A stretch of DNA of 64,000 nucleotides from Pantoea eucrina. Its GTDB lineage: Bacteria; Pseudomonadota; Gammaproteobacteria; Enterobacterales; Enterobacteriaceae. Under the pieces are notes generated by a model that was given only the letters and a program-made list of their open reading frames with translations, had not been told where the DNA came from and did no database searches. Shown here in pieces: positions 47,930-58,061 of the stretch. The stretch covers positions 1,542,682 to 1,606,681 of the forward strand of contig NZ_MAYN01000008.1 in the NCBI RefSeq assembly GCF_001691555.1, written 5' to 3'. Both the position numbers and the translations under genes were made by a program. The first letter of the stretch is position 1. Every line of letters begins with the position of its first letter.

Positions 47930-50482
47930 TCAGACACGCGGTGGCAGTGCCTGCGGATTCAGCGTCAGCTTCTGATAACTCTCCAGCCACTGATGATACT
48001 TATCCGCGTTTTCCCACAGCCGGGTATGCACACGCGCCAGAACCACAGGATCGCTAATCAGCTGCAAACGCTGTTCACGATTCAGTTTTTCCGGTGCATC
48101 GCTCAGCGCCTGATCCACGTGCCGATCGCGCGCGTGATCCAGCAGCGTACTCTGTTTATGACGCGACGTGGCCAGCGCGGTCGCCAGCGCATTGAACGCC
48201 GGGTTAAACAGCGCATGCATAAAGCCATGCTTCAGCGCCCGCTCGCGGTTGATCTGCAGATAGTGGTCTGTATCAACCAGCTCTTTTGGCGGCTCATACT
48301 CTTCCGGGATCAGGAACAGTTTCGCACGCCGGCTTTTCAGCCCCACGGTTGCACGACTCGACATCACTGAAACAAACGGCGACAGGATCAGCGAGAAGAC
48401 AATCGGTGCCAGCCACCACAGGAAGTTAAGGTCCAGCACGCCCATGCCTGCGGCCCAGACAATGCCAAGCAGCATCTGCGAGCCGTGGCGGCGAAACGCT
48501 TCACTCCAGGGAGTGGCATCATCATCACGCTGCGGCGAATTCCAGACCACTTCCCAGCCCAGGAACGCGCTGACCACAAACACGGTGTGGAACAGCATAC
48601 GCACCGGCGCCAGCAGCACCGAGAACAGCATTTCCAGCATCAGCGAAATGAACAGACGCAGCGCGCCGCCATAAGCCTTAGCTCCTTTGCACCAGATTAG
48701 CACCACGCTCAGCAGCTTCGGCAGGAACAGCAGCACCAGCGTGGTGGAAAAGAGCGCAATGGCCAGATCGGGACGCCATTGCGGCCAGACCGGGAAGAGC
48801 TGACGGGGTTGCAGGAAGTAGGTCGGCTCCATCAGGGTATGGACCACCTGCAAGGCGGTGGAAAGCGCAAGGAACATAAACCAGAGCGGCGCTGAAAGAT
48901 AAGACATCACGCCGGTCAGGAAGACGGCACGGTGCACCGGGTGCATACCTTTGACCAGGAACAGACGGAAGTTCATCAGGTTACCGTGACACCAGCGACG
49001 GTCGCGCTTCAGCTCATCCAGCAGGTTAGGCGGCAGCTCTTCATAAGAACCCGGCAGATCGTAAGCGATCCAGACGCCCCAGCCGGCACGGCGCATCAGC
49101 GCAGCTTCAACAAAGTCATGCGACAGAATTGATCCGGCAAATGAGCCTTCGCCCGGCAGCGGCGCCAGCGCACAGTGCTCAATAAAGGGCTGCACGCGAA
49201 TAATGGCGTTATGTCCCCAGTAGTGCGATTCGCCCAGCTGCCAGAAGTGCAGCCCTGCGGTAAACAGCGGCCCGTAAACGCGGGTGGCAAACTGCTGGCA
49301 GCGCGCATAGAGCGTATCCATACCCGATGCTTTTGGCGAAGACTGGATAATCCCGGCGTTCGGGTTCGCTTCCATCATGCGTACCAGACCGGTCAGACAC
49401 TCACCGCTCATTACGCTGTCAGCATCCAGCACCACCATGTAGCTGTAGTTGCTGCCCCAGCGGCGACAGAAGTCATCGATGTTGCCGCTTTTACGCTTCA
49501 CGCGGCGGCGGCGGCGACGGTAAAAAATCTTGCCCGCTCCGCCCACGTCGCGAACCAGCTCCATCCACGCTTTTTGCTCGGCAATCGCAATATCTGCATC
49601 GTAGCTGTCGCTGAGAATGTAAACATCAAAATGCTCAGCATTCCCGGTGCGCTTTACCGATTCCCATGTCGCGCGCAGTCCGGCAAAGACACGCTCCACA
49701 TCCTCGTTACAGATAGGCATGATAAGCGCGGTACGGTGCGCAGGATCCAGCGGCTCATCACCCGTGGTGGAGTAAGAGATACTGTATTTATCGCGTCCGA
49801 TCAGCAGCTGCAGGAAGCCCATCAGCGCTGTCCAGAAGCCGGCTGATACCCAGCAGAACAGAATCGCAAACAGAAACAGAATACCGGTTTGCAGAATATA
49901 AGGCAGGACCAGCTTAACCGACTCGACCCAGTTCTGCTGAAACTGCCCGACAGGATCGAGCAGGGTCCAGCCCTGATAAGGCAGAATGGTTTTCATATAC
50001 CAGGTTGCCACCACGGTCTGCGCGATGGTCAGGATCAGCAGCGTATAGCGGCGCATTGAACCGACATGACGCCACTTATCCTCAGCGCGCTGCTCTTCTG
50101 CCGTAGCGTAACGCGGGTGCGTTTTCTGCCCGCGCAGAGAGTTCCATGCGCGCGCCAGCGGATTGGTACGCCAGGCTTCCGGGAACATCAGCGAGCGCTT
50201 AACCGGCGGCATCGCTTTTAACGTCGTGCGATCGAGATAATCTTTACTGAACTGCTGGCCATCCGCAACCGCATCCGGCCACGTCATCGCTATACGTGAT
50301 GAAACGGACTTCAGCGGTGCGTCGTCAGGCCGGTCGCTGGCGGCATTATCCTGCCCCAGCACTGTGTGAATAGCGTGGAAAGCGGGCGCATTTTGCAGCG
50401 ATGTGCTGAGTCGCGCGCGACCTGCCGCATCAAGCGGCAGCGCCTCCACATAAGATTGAGGTAAAAAAGTCGATTTATTCAT
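47930..50482 (-). CDS. opgH: Glucans biosynthesis glucosyltransferase OpgH (MdoH)
   Basis: Inner-membrane GT2-family glucosyltransferase making osmoregulated periplasmic glucans and, in E. coli, coupling UDP-glucose level to cell size through FtsZ. The 850-residue protein (E. coli 847) has N-terminal membrane segments, the DxD in [24 protein letters not shown] near residue 380, [19 protein letters not shown] and the Q/RxxRW motif in [17 protein letters not shown] near residues 500-510, then several C-terminal membrane segments. Its start overlaps opgG by 8 bases. Confidence 0.97.
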   Translation of the reverse strand: MNKSTFLPQSYVEALPLDAAGRARLSTSLQNAPAFHAIHTVLGQDNAASDRPDDAPLKSVSSRIAMTWPDAVADGQQFSKDYLDRTTLKAMPPVKRSLMFPEAWRTNPLARAWNSLRGQKTHPRYATAEEQRAEDKWRHVGSMRRYTLLILTIAQTVVATWYMKTILPYQGWTLLDPVGQFQQNWVESVKLVLPYILQTGILFLFAILFCWVSAGFWTALMGFLQLLIGRDKYSISYSTTGDEPLDPAHRTALIMPICNEDVERVFAGLRATWESVKRTGNAEHFDVYILSDSYDADIAIAEQKAWMELVRDVGGAGKIFYRRRRRRVKRKSGNIDDFCRRWGSNYSYMVVLDADSVMSGECLTGLVRMMEANPNAGIIQSSPKASGMDTLYARCQQFATRVYGPLFTAGLHFWQLGESHYWGHNAIIRVQPFIEHCALAPLPGEGSFAGSILSHDFVEAALMRRAGWGVWIAYDLPGSYEELPPNLLDELKRDRRWCHGNLMNFRLFLVKGMHPVHRAVFLTGVMSYLSAPLWFMFLALSTALQVVHTLMEPTYFLQPRQLFPVWPQWRPDLAIALFSTTLVLLFLPKLLSVVLIWCKGAKAYGGALRLFISLMLEMLFSVLLAPVRMLFHTVFVVSAFLGWEVVWNSPQRDDDATPWSEAFRRHGSQMLLGIVWAAGMGVLDLNFLWWLAPIVFSLILSPFVSVMSSRATVGLKSRRAKLFLIPEEYEPPKELVDTDHYLQINRERALKHGFMHALFNPAFNALATALATSRHKQSTLLDHARDRHVDQALSDAPEKLNREQRLQLISDPVVLARVHTRLWENADKYHQWLESYQKLTLNPQALPPRV

Positions 50483-52040
50483 TGGCAGGTAACTGATAGC
50501 TCCAGGTTTCCGTCAATGTCTTGTCACCGCTTACCAGCGCGGCGCGCATTTCGGTTGATTGCTTGCTGTCTTTCACGCGCAGACGCAGCACCAGACGCCA
50601 GCCTTTGGTCACCGGATTGTAGCGTACGCTCTGCTCAACCACTTCGGCGTTATCACCAACGCTGACCTGCGGCGCGACCTGCGTATCCTCCGGCAGCATG
50701 CTCATCGCTTTACCGGTGAAATCAACGGTAAAGGCGATAGAACCGTCAGGCTGACGAACCAGATTAGACTGTTTCACATCACCCGCAGAACGCAGAGTAT
50801 CTTTAACCCAGGCAACGTCATCCTGGTGCAGCTGGTTTTCATCACGGGTGAAGTGCAGACGATAGTTGAAATGCATCTCTTTGCCCGCGTCAGGCAGTTT
50901 TTCTGGTGTCCAGAAGGCAACGATGTTGTCATTGGTCTCATCTGCGGTCGGGATCTCAACCAGCTCAACGCGACCTTTACCCCAGTCACCCTGCGGTTCA
51001 ACCCAGGCGCTTGGGCGCATGTCATAGCGATCGTCCAGATCCTGGTAGTGGCTGAAATCGCGTCCGCGCTGCAGCAGACCAAAACCTTTCGGGTTTTCAA
51101 TGGTAAACGTGCTGACCGCCAGATGACGTGGATTGTTCAGCGGACGCCAGATCCATTCGCCGTTTCCGGCGTGAATCGAGAGACCACTGGAGTCGTGCAG
51201 CTCCTGACGGAAATTGCTGACCGGGGAAGGCTGATTCGCACCAAACAGGAACATACTGGTCAGCGGTGCCACGCCCAGTTTACCCACGTTGTCGCGCAGA
51301 TAGACTTTAGACTGCACATCGACCACCGAGGCTTTGCCTGGCTTCAGTACAAAACGGTATGCGCCCGCAGCGCGAGGTGAATCAAGCAGTGCGTAAATGA
51401 CCAGCTGCTTCGCCTGAGGTTTCGGGCGTTCGATCCAGAACTCTTTAAAGCGCGGGAACTCTTCGCCAGAGGGCAGCGCGGTATCAATCGCCAGACCGCG
51501 CGCTGAAAGACCATATACCTGGTCTTGCCCGATTACGCGGAAGTAGCTGGCACCAAGGAAGCTGCTGATCTCATCCTGCTTGCCTTTGTTATTCAGCGGA
51601 TAGAGCACCTTGAATCCGGCAAAGCCGAGATTTTTTACTGCGTCAGCGTCATGTTTGACGTTGCCGAAATTGAAATAGGCCGGATCGTATTTGATTTCAC
51701 GCACCGAGGAGGCAGTGACTTCATTGATCTTCACCGGTGTGTCGAAATACATCCCCTGATGGTAAAACTCGAGCTTAAACGGCGTACGCAGTTTGCCCCA
51801 GTATGCCTTGTCGTGGTTAAACTGGATCTGCTGATAATCCGCAAATTTCATTTCACGAAATTGAGAGGGTAAATTACTTTTTGGCGCTTCAAAACCTTTG
51901 TCTGCCAGTGCCTTAGCCTGTTTTGCCACATCATCAATGTTAAACGCCCAGCTATTATTTGCGTACAGCGCCAGCAGTACTGCTGCGCTGGTCCAGCGCA
52001 TCTTCACCAGCCCGCTATTATTTTTCACTTTATTTAGCAC
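50475..52040 (-). CDS. opgG: Periplasmic glucans biosynthesis protein OpgG (MdoG)
   Basis: Periplasmic protein needed for synthesis and branching of osmoregulated glucans. The 521-residue frame has a signal peptide ([20 protein letters not shown] region) and the typical start [47 protein letters not shown]. The GTG at 52038-52040 has a GGGGG ribosome site; an ATG at 51999-52001 (MRWTSAAV) matches the E. coli start better, so the true start may be 13 codons inside. The end overlaps opgH by 8 bases. Confidence 0.93.
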   Translation of the reverse strand: MLNKVKNNSGLVKMRWTSAAVLLALYANNSWAFNIDDVAKQAKALADKGFEAPKSNLPSQFREMKFADYQQIQFNHDKAYWGKLRTPFKLEFYHQGMYFDTPVKINEVTASSVREIKYDPAYFNFGNVKHDADAVKNLGFAGFKVLYPLNNKGKQDEISSFLGASYFRVIGQDQVYGLSARGLAIDTALPSGEEFPRFKEFWIERPKPQAKQLVIYALLDSPRAAGAYRFVLKPGKASVVDVQSKVYLRDNVGKLGVAPLTSMFLFGANQPSPVSNFRQELHDSSGLSIHAGNGEWIWRPLNNPRHLAVSTFTIENPKGFGLLQRGRDFSHYQDLDDRYDMRPSAWVEPQGDWGKGRVELVEIPTADETNDNIVAFWTPEKLPDAGKEMHFNYRLHFTRDENQLHQDDVAWVKDTLRSAGDVKQSNLVRQPDGSIAFTVDFTGKAMSMLPEDTQVAPQVSVGDNAEVVEQSVRYNPVTKGWRLVLRLRVKDSKQSTEMRAALVSGDKTLTETWSYQLPANE

Positions 52041-52287
52041 ATCCCCCCCTTTCGTGTGCTCAGATCAAACCCACTCATCTTAATGGATTATTCGGTTTTC
52101 CGACAGCTTATGTAAAACATTGTTCCGCGCAGCGCCAAGCCTCCAGAGCACTTTTCGGAATATTAAACCCGGCGGTTTAAGAAACAGAATCAACTGATAG
52201 TATAGGCTGTTAACCGGCAACAGAATGTTCTGCTGCACGATCTGGTTTCAGGGTGAAACCAGCCTGTATAGGATGAACCGGAAGCTT
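52041..52287. other. Divergent control region opgG/opgC
   Basis: 247 bases between the divergent opgGH operon and opgC. It contains AT-rich stretches and no convincing small gene. Osmotic control of opgGH in E. coli acts through this region, but no specific operator was identified by eye. Confidence 0.5.
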
Positions 52288-53418
52288 ATGAGCGCTGTAA
52301 AACCTGAACGCGAATATTTTCTCGACTCGATTCGAGCTTACCTGATGCTACTGGGGGTGCCGTTTCACGTCTCGCTGATCTACTCGACACAGCGCTGGTC
52401 CGTAAACAGTCAGGATGCCACGCTGTGGCTGACCCTTTTCAACGATTTCATCCATGCATTTCGCATGCAGGTGTTTTTTGTTATCTCCGGCTATTTTTCC
52501 TACATGCTTTATCTGCGCTATCAGCCGGCTCGCTGGCTCAGGGTCAGGCTGGAACGCGTGGGTATTCCGCTGCTCGCGGCTGTGCCGCTGATTACGCTGC
52601 CGCAGTTCTTCTTACTGAAATATCTCACTCATAAACTTGATGGCTGGGATCGCTTTTCAGCGTATGACAAATATAACGCCCTGGTATGGGATCTGATCTC
52701 GCACCTCTGGTTTCTGCTGGTGCTGGTGATCCTGACGGCGCTGGGAATGCTGACGTTTCGCTGGCTGCACAACCAGCGAAGCACGCGTGACTATCAGCAG
52801 ACAGGCTGGGGCAGCGTGACGCTGGCACTGCTGGGCTATGCGTTACTGTGGTGCGTGCTGCGCCGCACGCTGCTGCTGCTGACGCCGGGCATCATGATGG
52901 ATGGACTCTTTACCATTGCGGTCATGCAGACGCTGACGTATCTGCCGTTCTTTATGCTGGGCGCGCTGAGCTGGAAACATCCGCCGCTGAAGGCGCTGTT
53001 TGTGCGGTTCAACCCGCTGATCTGCTTTGGCACCGTGCCGGTCTTTATCGCCTATTACCTGAACCAGCGTTATGGCAACGGCGACGGCTGGCTTTATGAG
53101 ACCGATATGCTGCTCTCAACGCTGATGGGCGTATGCATGCTGAATGTCTGCTATAGCGTCGGGCACCGCCTGCTGAACAGCCACTCTCCCCGCATCGTTT
53201 ATCTGGTAAACGCCTCGTTGTTTATCTATCTCGTCCATCATCCGCTTACCATTCTGTATGGGATATATGTGACGCCACACATCAGCAATAATACGCTGGG
53301 TTTCTTTGCCGGGCTGATAATGGTATTTGCGGCAGCCTTTGCGCTGTATGAAATCCACCTGCGTATTCCGCTGCTGCGCTTTCTGTTTTCCGGTAAAAAA
53401 GCCGCGCAGAAAGGATGA
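52288..53418 (+). CDS. opgC: Glucans succinyltransferase OpgC (MdoC)
   Basis: Polytopic inner-membrane acyltransferase-3 family enzyme that adds succinyl groups to periplasmic glucans. The 376-residue protein (E. coli 385) begins MSAVKPEREYFLDSIRAYLMLLGVPFHVSLIYST with the family His in GVPFHVSLIYS near residue 30, FFVISGYFSYML and DASLFIYLVHHPLTILYG-type (NASLFIYLVHHPLTI). About ten membrane segments. I chose ATG at 52288 (GGAAG ahead) over an ATG at 52273. A GC-rich hairpin at 53429-53450 closes the unit against clsC. Confidence 0.94.
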   Translation: MSAVKPEREYFLDSIRAYLMLLGVPFHVSLIYSTQRWSVNSQDATLWLTLFNDFIHAFRMQVFFVISGYFSYMLYLRYQPARWLRVRLERVGIPLLAAVPLITLPQFFLLKYLTHKLDGWDRFSAYDKYNALVWDLISHLWFLLVLVILTALGMLTFRWLHNQRSTRDYQQTGWGSVTLALLGYALLWCVLRRTLLLLTPGIMMDGLFTIAVMQTLTYLPFFMLGALSWKHPPLKALFVRFNPLICFGTVPVFIAYYLNQRYGNGDGWLYETDMLLSTLMGVCMLNVCYSVGHRLLNSHSPRIVYLVNASLFIYLVHHPLTILYGIYVTPHISNNTLGFFAGLIMVFAAAFALYEIHLRIPLLRFLFSGKKAAQKG

Positions 53419-53449
53419 TACTGCACCGGCGGCGCGTCTCAGCGCGCCG

Positions 53450-54910
53450 CTACAGCAGCCACTCTACCGGCAGCCGCCACACCAGCCGCACCAGCAGTCG
53501 CTGCAGCAGCGTCGACTGCGGTTCATGTTTATGTACCACTTCTGCGCCCTGCTCATCCTGTTCTATCCAGTTAACGCGGCCCCACTTGTCCAGCCGCAGC
53601 GTCCAGGCACGATGCTGCATGCCGCGACTGAAGCGCTGATGCGTCTGGCGCGCCAGGGTTTCGCTCTCAATCACCAGTCCCATTTCGGTGTTGAGTACCG
53701 CTGAGCGGGGATCAAAATTAAAAGAGCCCACAAACACTTTGCGTTGATCAACGGTGAACGTTTTCGCATGCAGGCTGGAGCCAGAGTTACCCGTCAGTCC
53801 GCGATCGTGCGGCGGGTCGCCGGCGTGTGCCTGAGGTTTCAGCTCATACAGCGCAATACCGTGGCGCAGCAGCTTTTTTCGCCAGCGTGCATATCCGGCA
53901 TGCACCACGGTGACATCATTAGCGGCCAGTGAGTTTGTCAGCACGGCGATACGTACGCCGCGCCGGCGTAGTGACAATAGCTGTGCGACGCCGGCGCGGG
54001 TCGGTACAAAATAGGCTGAGATAATATCGAACTGCTGCTGCGGCGTGCCAATTACCTCCAGCATCCGCTGCGGCAGCAGGCTGCTACGCCTGGCTTTGCC
54101 CAGCCCTTTTCGCGGGTCGTCGCTTAGCAGGCGTGCCTGTGCCCAGGTCATCTCCAGCGCGCCCTGCTCCAGCTGGCTGACAAAGGTAGAGTGGTCAAGG
54201 CGTGCCAGATAACGCTGCACTGCCTCACTCTGCTGCCATTCCGGCGGCAGGCGCACCGCTTCGCCCTCATCGCTGCGTACGTCCACTACGCTGCGTAACG
54301 GCGATACCGCCTGACTATGCCAGTAGCGCTCAAAATCCGCTGTGACCTCATCGACAACCGGCCCGATGGCCAGCACGTCGAGGTCGGTAAACAGCGGCTC
54401 ATTGCCGGTGCCAAAGTATTCATCACCAACGTTGCGCCCTCCCACCAGCGTTGCGGCGCCATCAACCGTGAGACTTTTATTGTGCATACGGCGATTCAGG
54501 CGGGCGAAGTCCGTCAGGTAGCCCAGCGCACGCAGCGTGCGGAAGGAAAACGGGTTAAACAGCCTTACTGCAATATTCGGATGACGATCCAGTTCCGCCA
54601 GCGTGTTATCCAGCCCTGGCGTATTATTATCATCCAGCAGTAAGCGCACCCTGATGCCGCGTCCGGCAGCATCCAGCAGCGCGCTGAACAGCAGGCGGCC
54701 GGACATGTCGTTATGCCAGATGTAATACTGCACATCGATAGTGTGTCGCGCCATGCTCATCAGCAGGTAACGCGCTGCAAACGCGTCCAATCCATCGTTA
54801 AGCGGATGGATGCCGCTCAGACCGGGATGCTGTGCGCACTGCTGCGCCACGCTTTGCCGTAACTCACCGCCCGCGGCCAACTGGCCGGGCAGCGCTGCTG
54901 CTTCGCTCAT
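53450..54910 (-). CDS. clsC: Cardiolipin synthase C (ClsC, YmdC)
   Basis: Phospholipase D-family enzyme that makes cardiolipin from phosphatidylglycerol and phosphatidylethanolamine. The 486-residue protein (E. coli 473) has two HKD motifs: HNKSLTVDGAATLVGGRNVGDEYFG near residue 145 and HAKTFTVDQRKVFVGSFNFDPRS near residue 385. The end PVEWLL and the block FDIISAYFVPTRAGVAQLL agree with E. coli ClsC. E. coli ymdB upstream is absent here; the neighbour is a glycosidase homologue instead. Confidence 0.93.
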   Translation of the reverse strand: MSEAAALPGQLAAGGELRQSVAQQCAQHPGLSGIHPLNDGLDAFAARYLLMSMARHTIDVQYYIWHNDMSGRLLFSALLDAAGRGIRVRLLLDDNNTPGLDNTLAELDRHPNIAVRLFNPFSFRTLRALGYLTDFARLNRRMHNKSLTVDGAATLVGGRNVGDEYFGTGNEPLFTDLDVLAIGPVVDEVTADFERYWHSQAVSPLRSVVDVRSDEGEAVRLPPEWQQSEAVQRYLARLDHSTFVSQLEQGALEMTWAQARLLSDDPRKGLGKARRSSLLPQRMLEVIGTPQQQFDIISAYFVPTRAGVAQLLSLRRRGVRIAVLTNSLAANDVTVVHAGYARWRKKLLRHGIALYELKPQAHAGDPPHDRGLTGNSGSSLHAKTFTVDQRKVFVGSFNFDPRSAVLNTEMGLVIESETLARQTHQRFSRGMQHRAWTLRLDKWGRVNWIEQDEQGAEVVHKHEPQSTLLQRLLVRLVWRLPVEWLL

Positions 54911-55057
54911 ACTGGATCCCTGAATACGTAATCACGCTTATTATTGGCATTGTCGCTGTGGCAGGCAACCTGCACGGCTGATCGGCAGAGCCGGCTGCTA
55001 ATTTAGTCTAGACTTAGCCCGTGGTTCTGCATCAGGCGTTTACCTGAGGAGTGAAAT

Positions 55058-56200
55058 ATGACCGCGTTACTGCCTCGTTATCAACCCCGGCTTTTTCGCA
55101 GTTTTTTTCAGGGCAGCTTTCCCTGCTCTACCGCCTGCCGCAGCGGTGGCCGCCGTCTGGATATGGTTGTCAGTAGCGGACACGATATGCTGCTGGACAA
55201 AGACTACGCCGCGCTGGCGCGGGAAGGCCTGCATACGGCACGTGATGGTGCGCGCTGGCATCTGATTGAAGCCACGCCTGGCCAGTACGACTGGCGCTCC
55301 TTTCTGCCGATGATCCACGCGGCCGCACGCCATAATATGCAGATTATCTGGGAACTGGCTCACTTTGGTTATCCGGCACATCTTGATATCTGGAAACCGG
55401 CGTTTGTTGAACACTTTGCCCGCTATGCACGCGCTATGGCACAGCTGATGCGCGATGAGGGCGTAGAGCAGCCTTTTTTTACCCCGATCAATCAAATCTC
55501 ATTCTGGGCCTGGGCCGGTGCGGATGTTTCATGGCTCGATCCTTATGCCAGCGAGCGCGGACGCGATCTGAAGCGTCAGCTGGTGCGCGCCTCTCTGGCG
55601 GCCATGCACGCGATCCGCGACGTCTATCCTGAAGCACGCTTTGTGCTGACCGATCCGCTGGTACAAATCGCCGCAGATGCGGGTAAGCCAGAGAGTGCAG
55701 AGCATGCTGCCCGACAGCATGAGATGCAGTTTGAAGCGTGGGACTGGCTGGCAGGACGCGCTGAACCCGGACTCGGCGGACAGACGGACTTTCTCGATAT
55801 ACTGGGCCTGAACTACTATCCCGACAATCACTGGTTCTGGTCAGGTGATACTCTGCCCCCCGACCATCCGCAACATCAGCCTCTGCATCAGCTGCTGCTG
55901 GCGTGCTGGCAGCGTTATCAGCGTCCGCTGCTGCTGGCGGAAACGGGGGCTGAAGGCGAGGCGCGTGCGCCCTGGCTGCGGCACGTCAGTGCTGAAGCGC
56001 GGCTGGCACTGGCGCAGGGCGTTGCGCTGGAGGGAATTTCACTCTATCCCGTGGTGGAGTATCCGGCCTGGGCAGATGACCGCCGTTCGCCCGGCGCCCT
56101 GTTCGGGCTTGGCGATCCCAACGGTAACCGTACTCTCCATGAGGGACTGGCACTGGAGTTGCGCAGTCAGCAAATCAAATGGCAGCGTCAGGAGTGCTGA
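55058..56200 (+). CDS. Clan GH-A (GH1-like) glycosidase homologue with Gln at the acid/base position
   Basis: A 380-residue TIM-barrel glycosidase-like protein. Matching blocks are FRSFFQGSFPCSTAC near residue 13-28, GLHTARDGARWHLIEATPGQYDW, IIWELAHFGYPAHLDIW, FFTPINQISFWAWAGADVSW, FVLTDPLVQI, and LLLAETGAEGEARAPWLR with the nucleophile-like Glu295. The acid/base site usually reads Asn-Glu but here it is Asn145-Gln146 (codon CAA), so normal retaining glycosidase action is doubtful. GGAG lies ahead of the ATG. No signal peptide, so cytosolic. No transporter or regulator for its substrate is adjacent. Substrate unknown. Confidence 0.75.
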   Translation: MTALLPRYQPRLFRSFFQGSFPCSTACRSGGRRLDMVVSSGHDMLLDKDYAALAREGLHTARDGARWHLIEATPGQYDWRSFLPMIHAAARHNMQIIWELAHFGYPAHLDIWKPAFVEHFARYARAMAQLMRDEGVEQPFFTPINQISFWAWAGADVSWLDPYASERGRDLKRQLVRASLAAMHAIRDVYPEARFVLTDPLVQIAADAGKPESAEHAARQHEMQFEAWDWLAGRAEPGLGGQTDFLDILGLNYYPDNHWFWSGDTLPPDHPQHQPLHQLLLACWQRYQRPLLLAETGAEGEARAPWLRHVSAEARLALAQGVALEGISLYPVVEYPAWADDRRSPGALFGLGDPNGNRTLHEGLALELRSQQIKWQRQEC

Positions 56201-56361
56201 GCACGATGAGGTCCCGGCGCACAGGTTTTTGCGTCCTGCAGCGGGTCGACAGGCCGGCGTACATCGGTAAGCCAGGCCATGGTAACCAGAAAGATCACGC
56301 CAATCAGACAGGCGCAGAGTAAGCCGATAATAGCGATCAGTTTATCGTCGCGGGCGTCCAT
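56188..56361 (-). CDS. Small single-pass membrane protein (57 residues)
   Basis: Unrecognised. The product starts MDARDDKLIAIIGLLCACLIGVIFLVTMAWLTDVRRPVDP, with one hydrophobic segment at about residues 8-31 followed by RR, suggesting a C-in (positive inside) single-pass inner-membrane protein. The ATG has AAGGAG 6 bases ahead, a strong ribosome site. Its last 13 bases overlap the end of the glycosidase homologue on the opposite strand. It follows another small membrane protein gene by 39 bases. Confidence 0.6.
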   Translation of the reverse strand: MDARDDKLIAIIGLLCACLIGVIFLVTMAWLTDVRRPVDPLQDAKTCAPGPHRAQHS

Positions 56362-56400
56362 TTAGCACTCCTTGCGGGCGTTGCAGCTGCGTTGCAGGCG

Positions 56401-56544
56401 TTAGCTCATCCACAGAGTGAGCATCAGGACGAAGATTATAAGCGTTACCGAAGTGACCGCAAGAACCACAATGGCGAAGTGGGCATCGTCAAGCGGCTGA
56501 CGATGAGACTCGTCGTGATCATCAGGTGGAGCCGGCAAACTCAT
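56401..56544 (-). CDS. Small single-pass membrane protein (47 residues)
   Basis: Unrecognised. The product begins MSLPAPPDDHDESHRQPLDDAHFA, an acidic and His-rich cytoplasmic-looking head, and ends with the membrane segment IVVLAVTSVTLIIFVLMLTLWMS at the C-terminus (a tail anchor). The ribosome site is weak (GAGTTT). It is 39 bases upstream of the 57-residue gene, so the two could form a small operon. Their function is unknown. Confidence 0.5.
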   Translation of the reverse strand: MSLPAPPDDHDESHRQPLDDAHFAIVVLAVTSVTLIIFVLMLTLWMS

Positions 56545-56687
56545 GGAAACTCAATAGCATAAGCAGGATAAAGGCGGAATTGCGCATTGAGTGTAATAGA
56601 AAGTGATAAAGATTTCACGACTATTTCCCTGCGAAACAGATACCGTGCGTGACTTTATCACTCTCCCATTACTGCTAAAATCCCGCC

Positions 56688-58061
56688 TCAGGCAGCGTGC
56701 CAGCCGCCACCCAGCGCCCGATAGAGATCGATCTGTGCCTGCAGCAGATTGTTTTTCACTGAAACAATATTCAGTTGCGTGGTAAACAGCGTACGCTGCG
56801 CATCAAGCTCATCAAGATAAGAGGCATAACCATTCTGATAACGATTGCGGGCAATCCGATACGCTTCCGCCACAAACTCCTCCTGTTTTTGCAGTTCTGC
56901 CAGCTGTTCCTGATTACGGCGAATCGCATCCAGCGCGTCATCTGTTTCTGAGAAAGCGTTACGCACCGTTTTTTCATAGCTGTAGAGCGCCTGATTACGC
57001 GTCGCCATCTGCACATCAACCTGTGCCGTCAGCGCTTCGCGATTAAGCAAAGGCGCAAGGATGCTGCCACCCAGACTCCAGAGACGAAACGGATTATCCA
57101 GTAATGTATGCAGTTCACTGCTCTGCAGCGTGCCGCTGGCGGTGAGGTTAAGTGAAGGCAGCAGTCTGGCGCGTGCGGACGCCAGAGAGGCATCTGCCGC
57201 CAGCAGCGCACGCTGCGCCTGGACGATATCGGGACGCCGGTTCAGCAGCTGCGAGGGCAGCAGCGCGGGCAGCTTATGCGGCCGGATGTTATCAAAGCGA
57301 TGACTGCGTGCGATCTCACGCGGGTTCATGCCCGCCAGTACGCTTAATGCGTTCTCCTGCTTTGCAATCTGATGCTGCAGCTGCGGAATTTGCGCGCTGG
57401 CCGTCTGGTACTCTGACTCCGCCTGCATCCACTCCAGTCGTGACGTGTAGCCGGTTTCAAACTGACGTCGGGCAAGCTGGCGGGAGTTTTCGCGGGTTGC
57501 CAGCGTCGCCTGCGTCACGCGCAGCTGCTCATCCAGGGCGGCGAGCGTGACATAACCTGATGCCACTGAGCTGGCCACCGTAAGCTCAGCCGCCGCCGCC
57601 GCCGCGCGCTGCGCCTCCAGCGTAGCCTCCGCCGCGCGTATGCTGTTACTGCGGCTGCCCCAGAGATCGACTTCATAATTAGCCTGAAGCAACCCCTGAA
57701 ATATGGCGCTTTCATTAGGCTGGCCGGTTGCTGCCGAGAGCGAACGCTGTCGGCTGGCGGCCACCCCGGCCGAGATCACCGGAAAGTTATCGCCCTGCGC
57801 CGCGCGCACCTGTGCCCGATACTGATCGACACGCGACCGGGCAAGAAGAATATCGCTGTTATGTTCCAGTGCCTGACTGACCAGACGATTCAGATCGCTG
57901 TCGCCAAAAGTACGCCACCACGCGGCTTCCGGGGGTGCCTGTGGCCCGGTCTGGTCACGCCACTGCGCCGGGATCGGAAGCGATGCCGGGGCTTTTTCCA
58001 CTTCAGTAGCACAACCGCTGAGCAGCAGTAGCGCAAGTGAGAGAGTTAACAGCGGCTTCAC
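56688..58061 (-). CDS. Outer-membrane efflux lipoprotein (OprM/NodT family)
   Basis: Outer-membrane channel of a tripartite efflux pump, 457 residues. The signal peptide has lipobox LLLLSGCATEVEKAP at residues 12-20, and the protein carries the two OEP repeats, rich in Ala, Gln and Arg, with LVSQALEHNSDILLARSRVDQYRAQVRAAQGDNFPVISAGVAASRQ and IARNRYQNGYASYLDELDAQRTLFTTQLNIVSVKNNLLQAQIDLYRALGGGW. Its start overlaps the upstream HlyD-family gene by 4 bases (ATGA). It is the last gene of the operon. Confidence 0.9.
   Translation of the reverse strand: MKPLLTLSLALLLLSGCATEVEKAPASLPIPAQWRDQTGPQAPPEAAWWRTFGDSDLNRLVSQALEHNSDILLARSRVDQYRAQVRAAQGDNFPVISAGVAASRQRSLSAATGQPNESAIFQGLLQANYEVDLWGSRSNSIRAAEATLEAQRAAAAAAELTVASSVASGYVTLAALDEQLRVTQATLATRENSRQLARRQFETGYTSRLEWMQAESEYQTASAQIPQLQHQIAKQENALSVLAGMNPREIARSHRFDNIRPHKLPALLPSQLLNRRPDIVQAQRALLAADASLASARARLLPSLNLTASGTLQSSELHTLLDNPFRLWSLGGSILAPLLNREALTAQVDVQMATRNQALYSYEKTVRNAFSETDDALDAIRRNQEQLAELQKQEEFVAEAYRIARNRYQNGYASYLDELDAQRTLFTTQLNIVSVKNNLLQAQIDLYRALGGGWHAA

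Noticed and set aside
55845..56270. Second overlapping plus-strand frame in the glycosidase homologue, suggesting a frameshift
   Set aside because: The main frame is continuous from the start to a natural end with family motifs throughout (LLAETGAEGE, NRTLHEGL), so no frameshift is needed.
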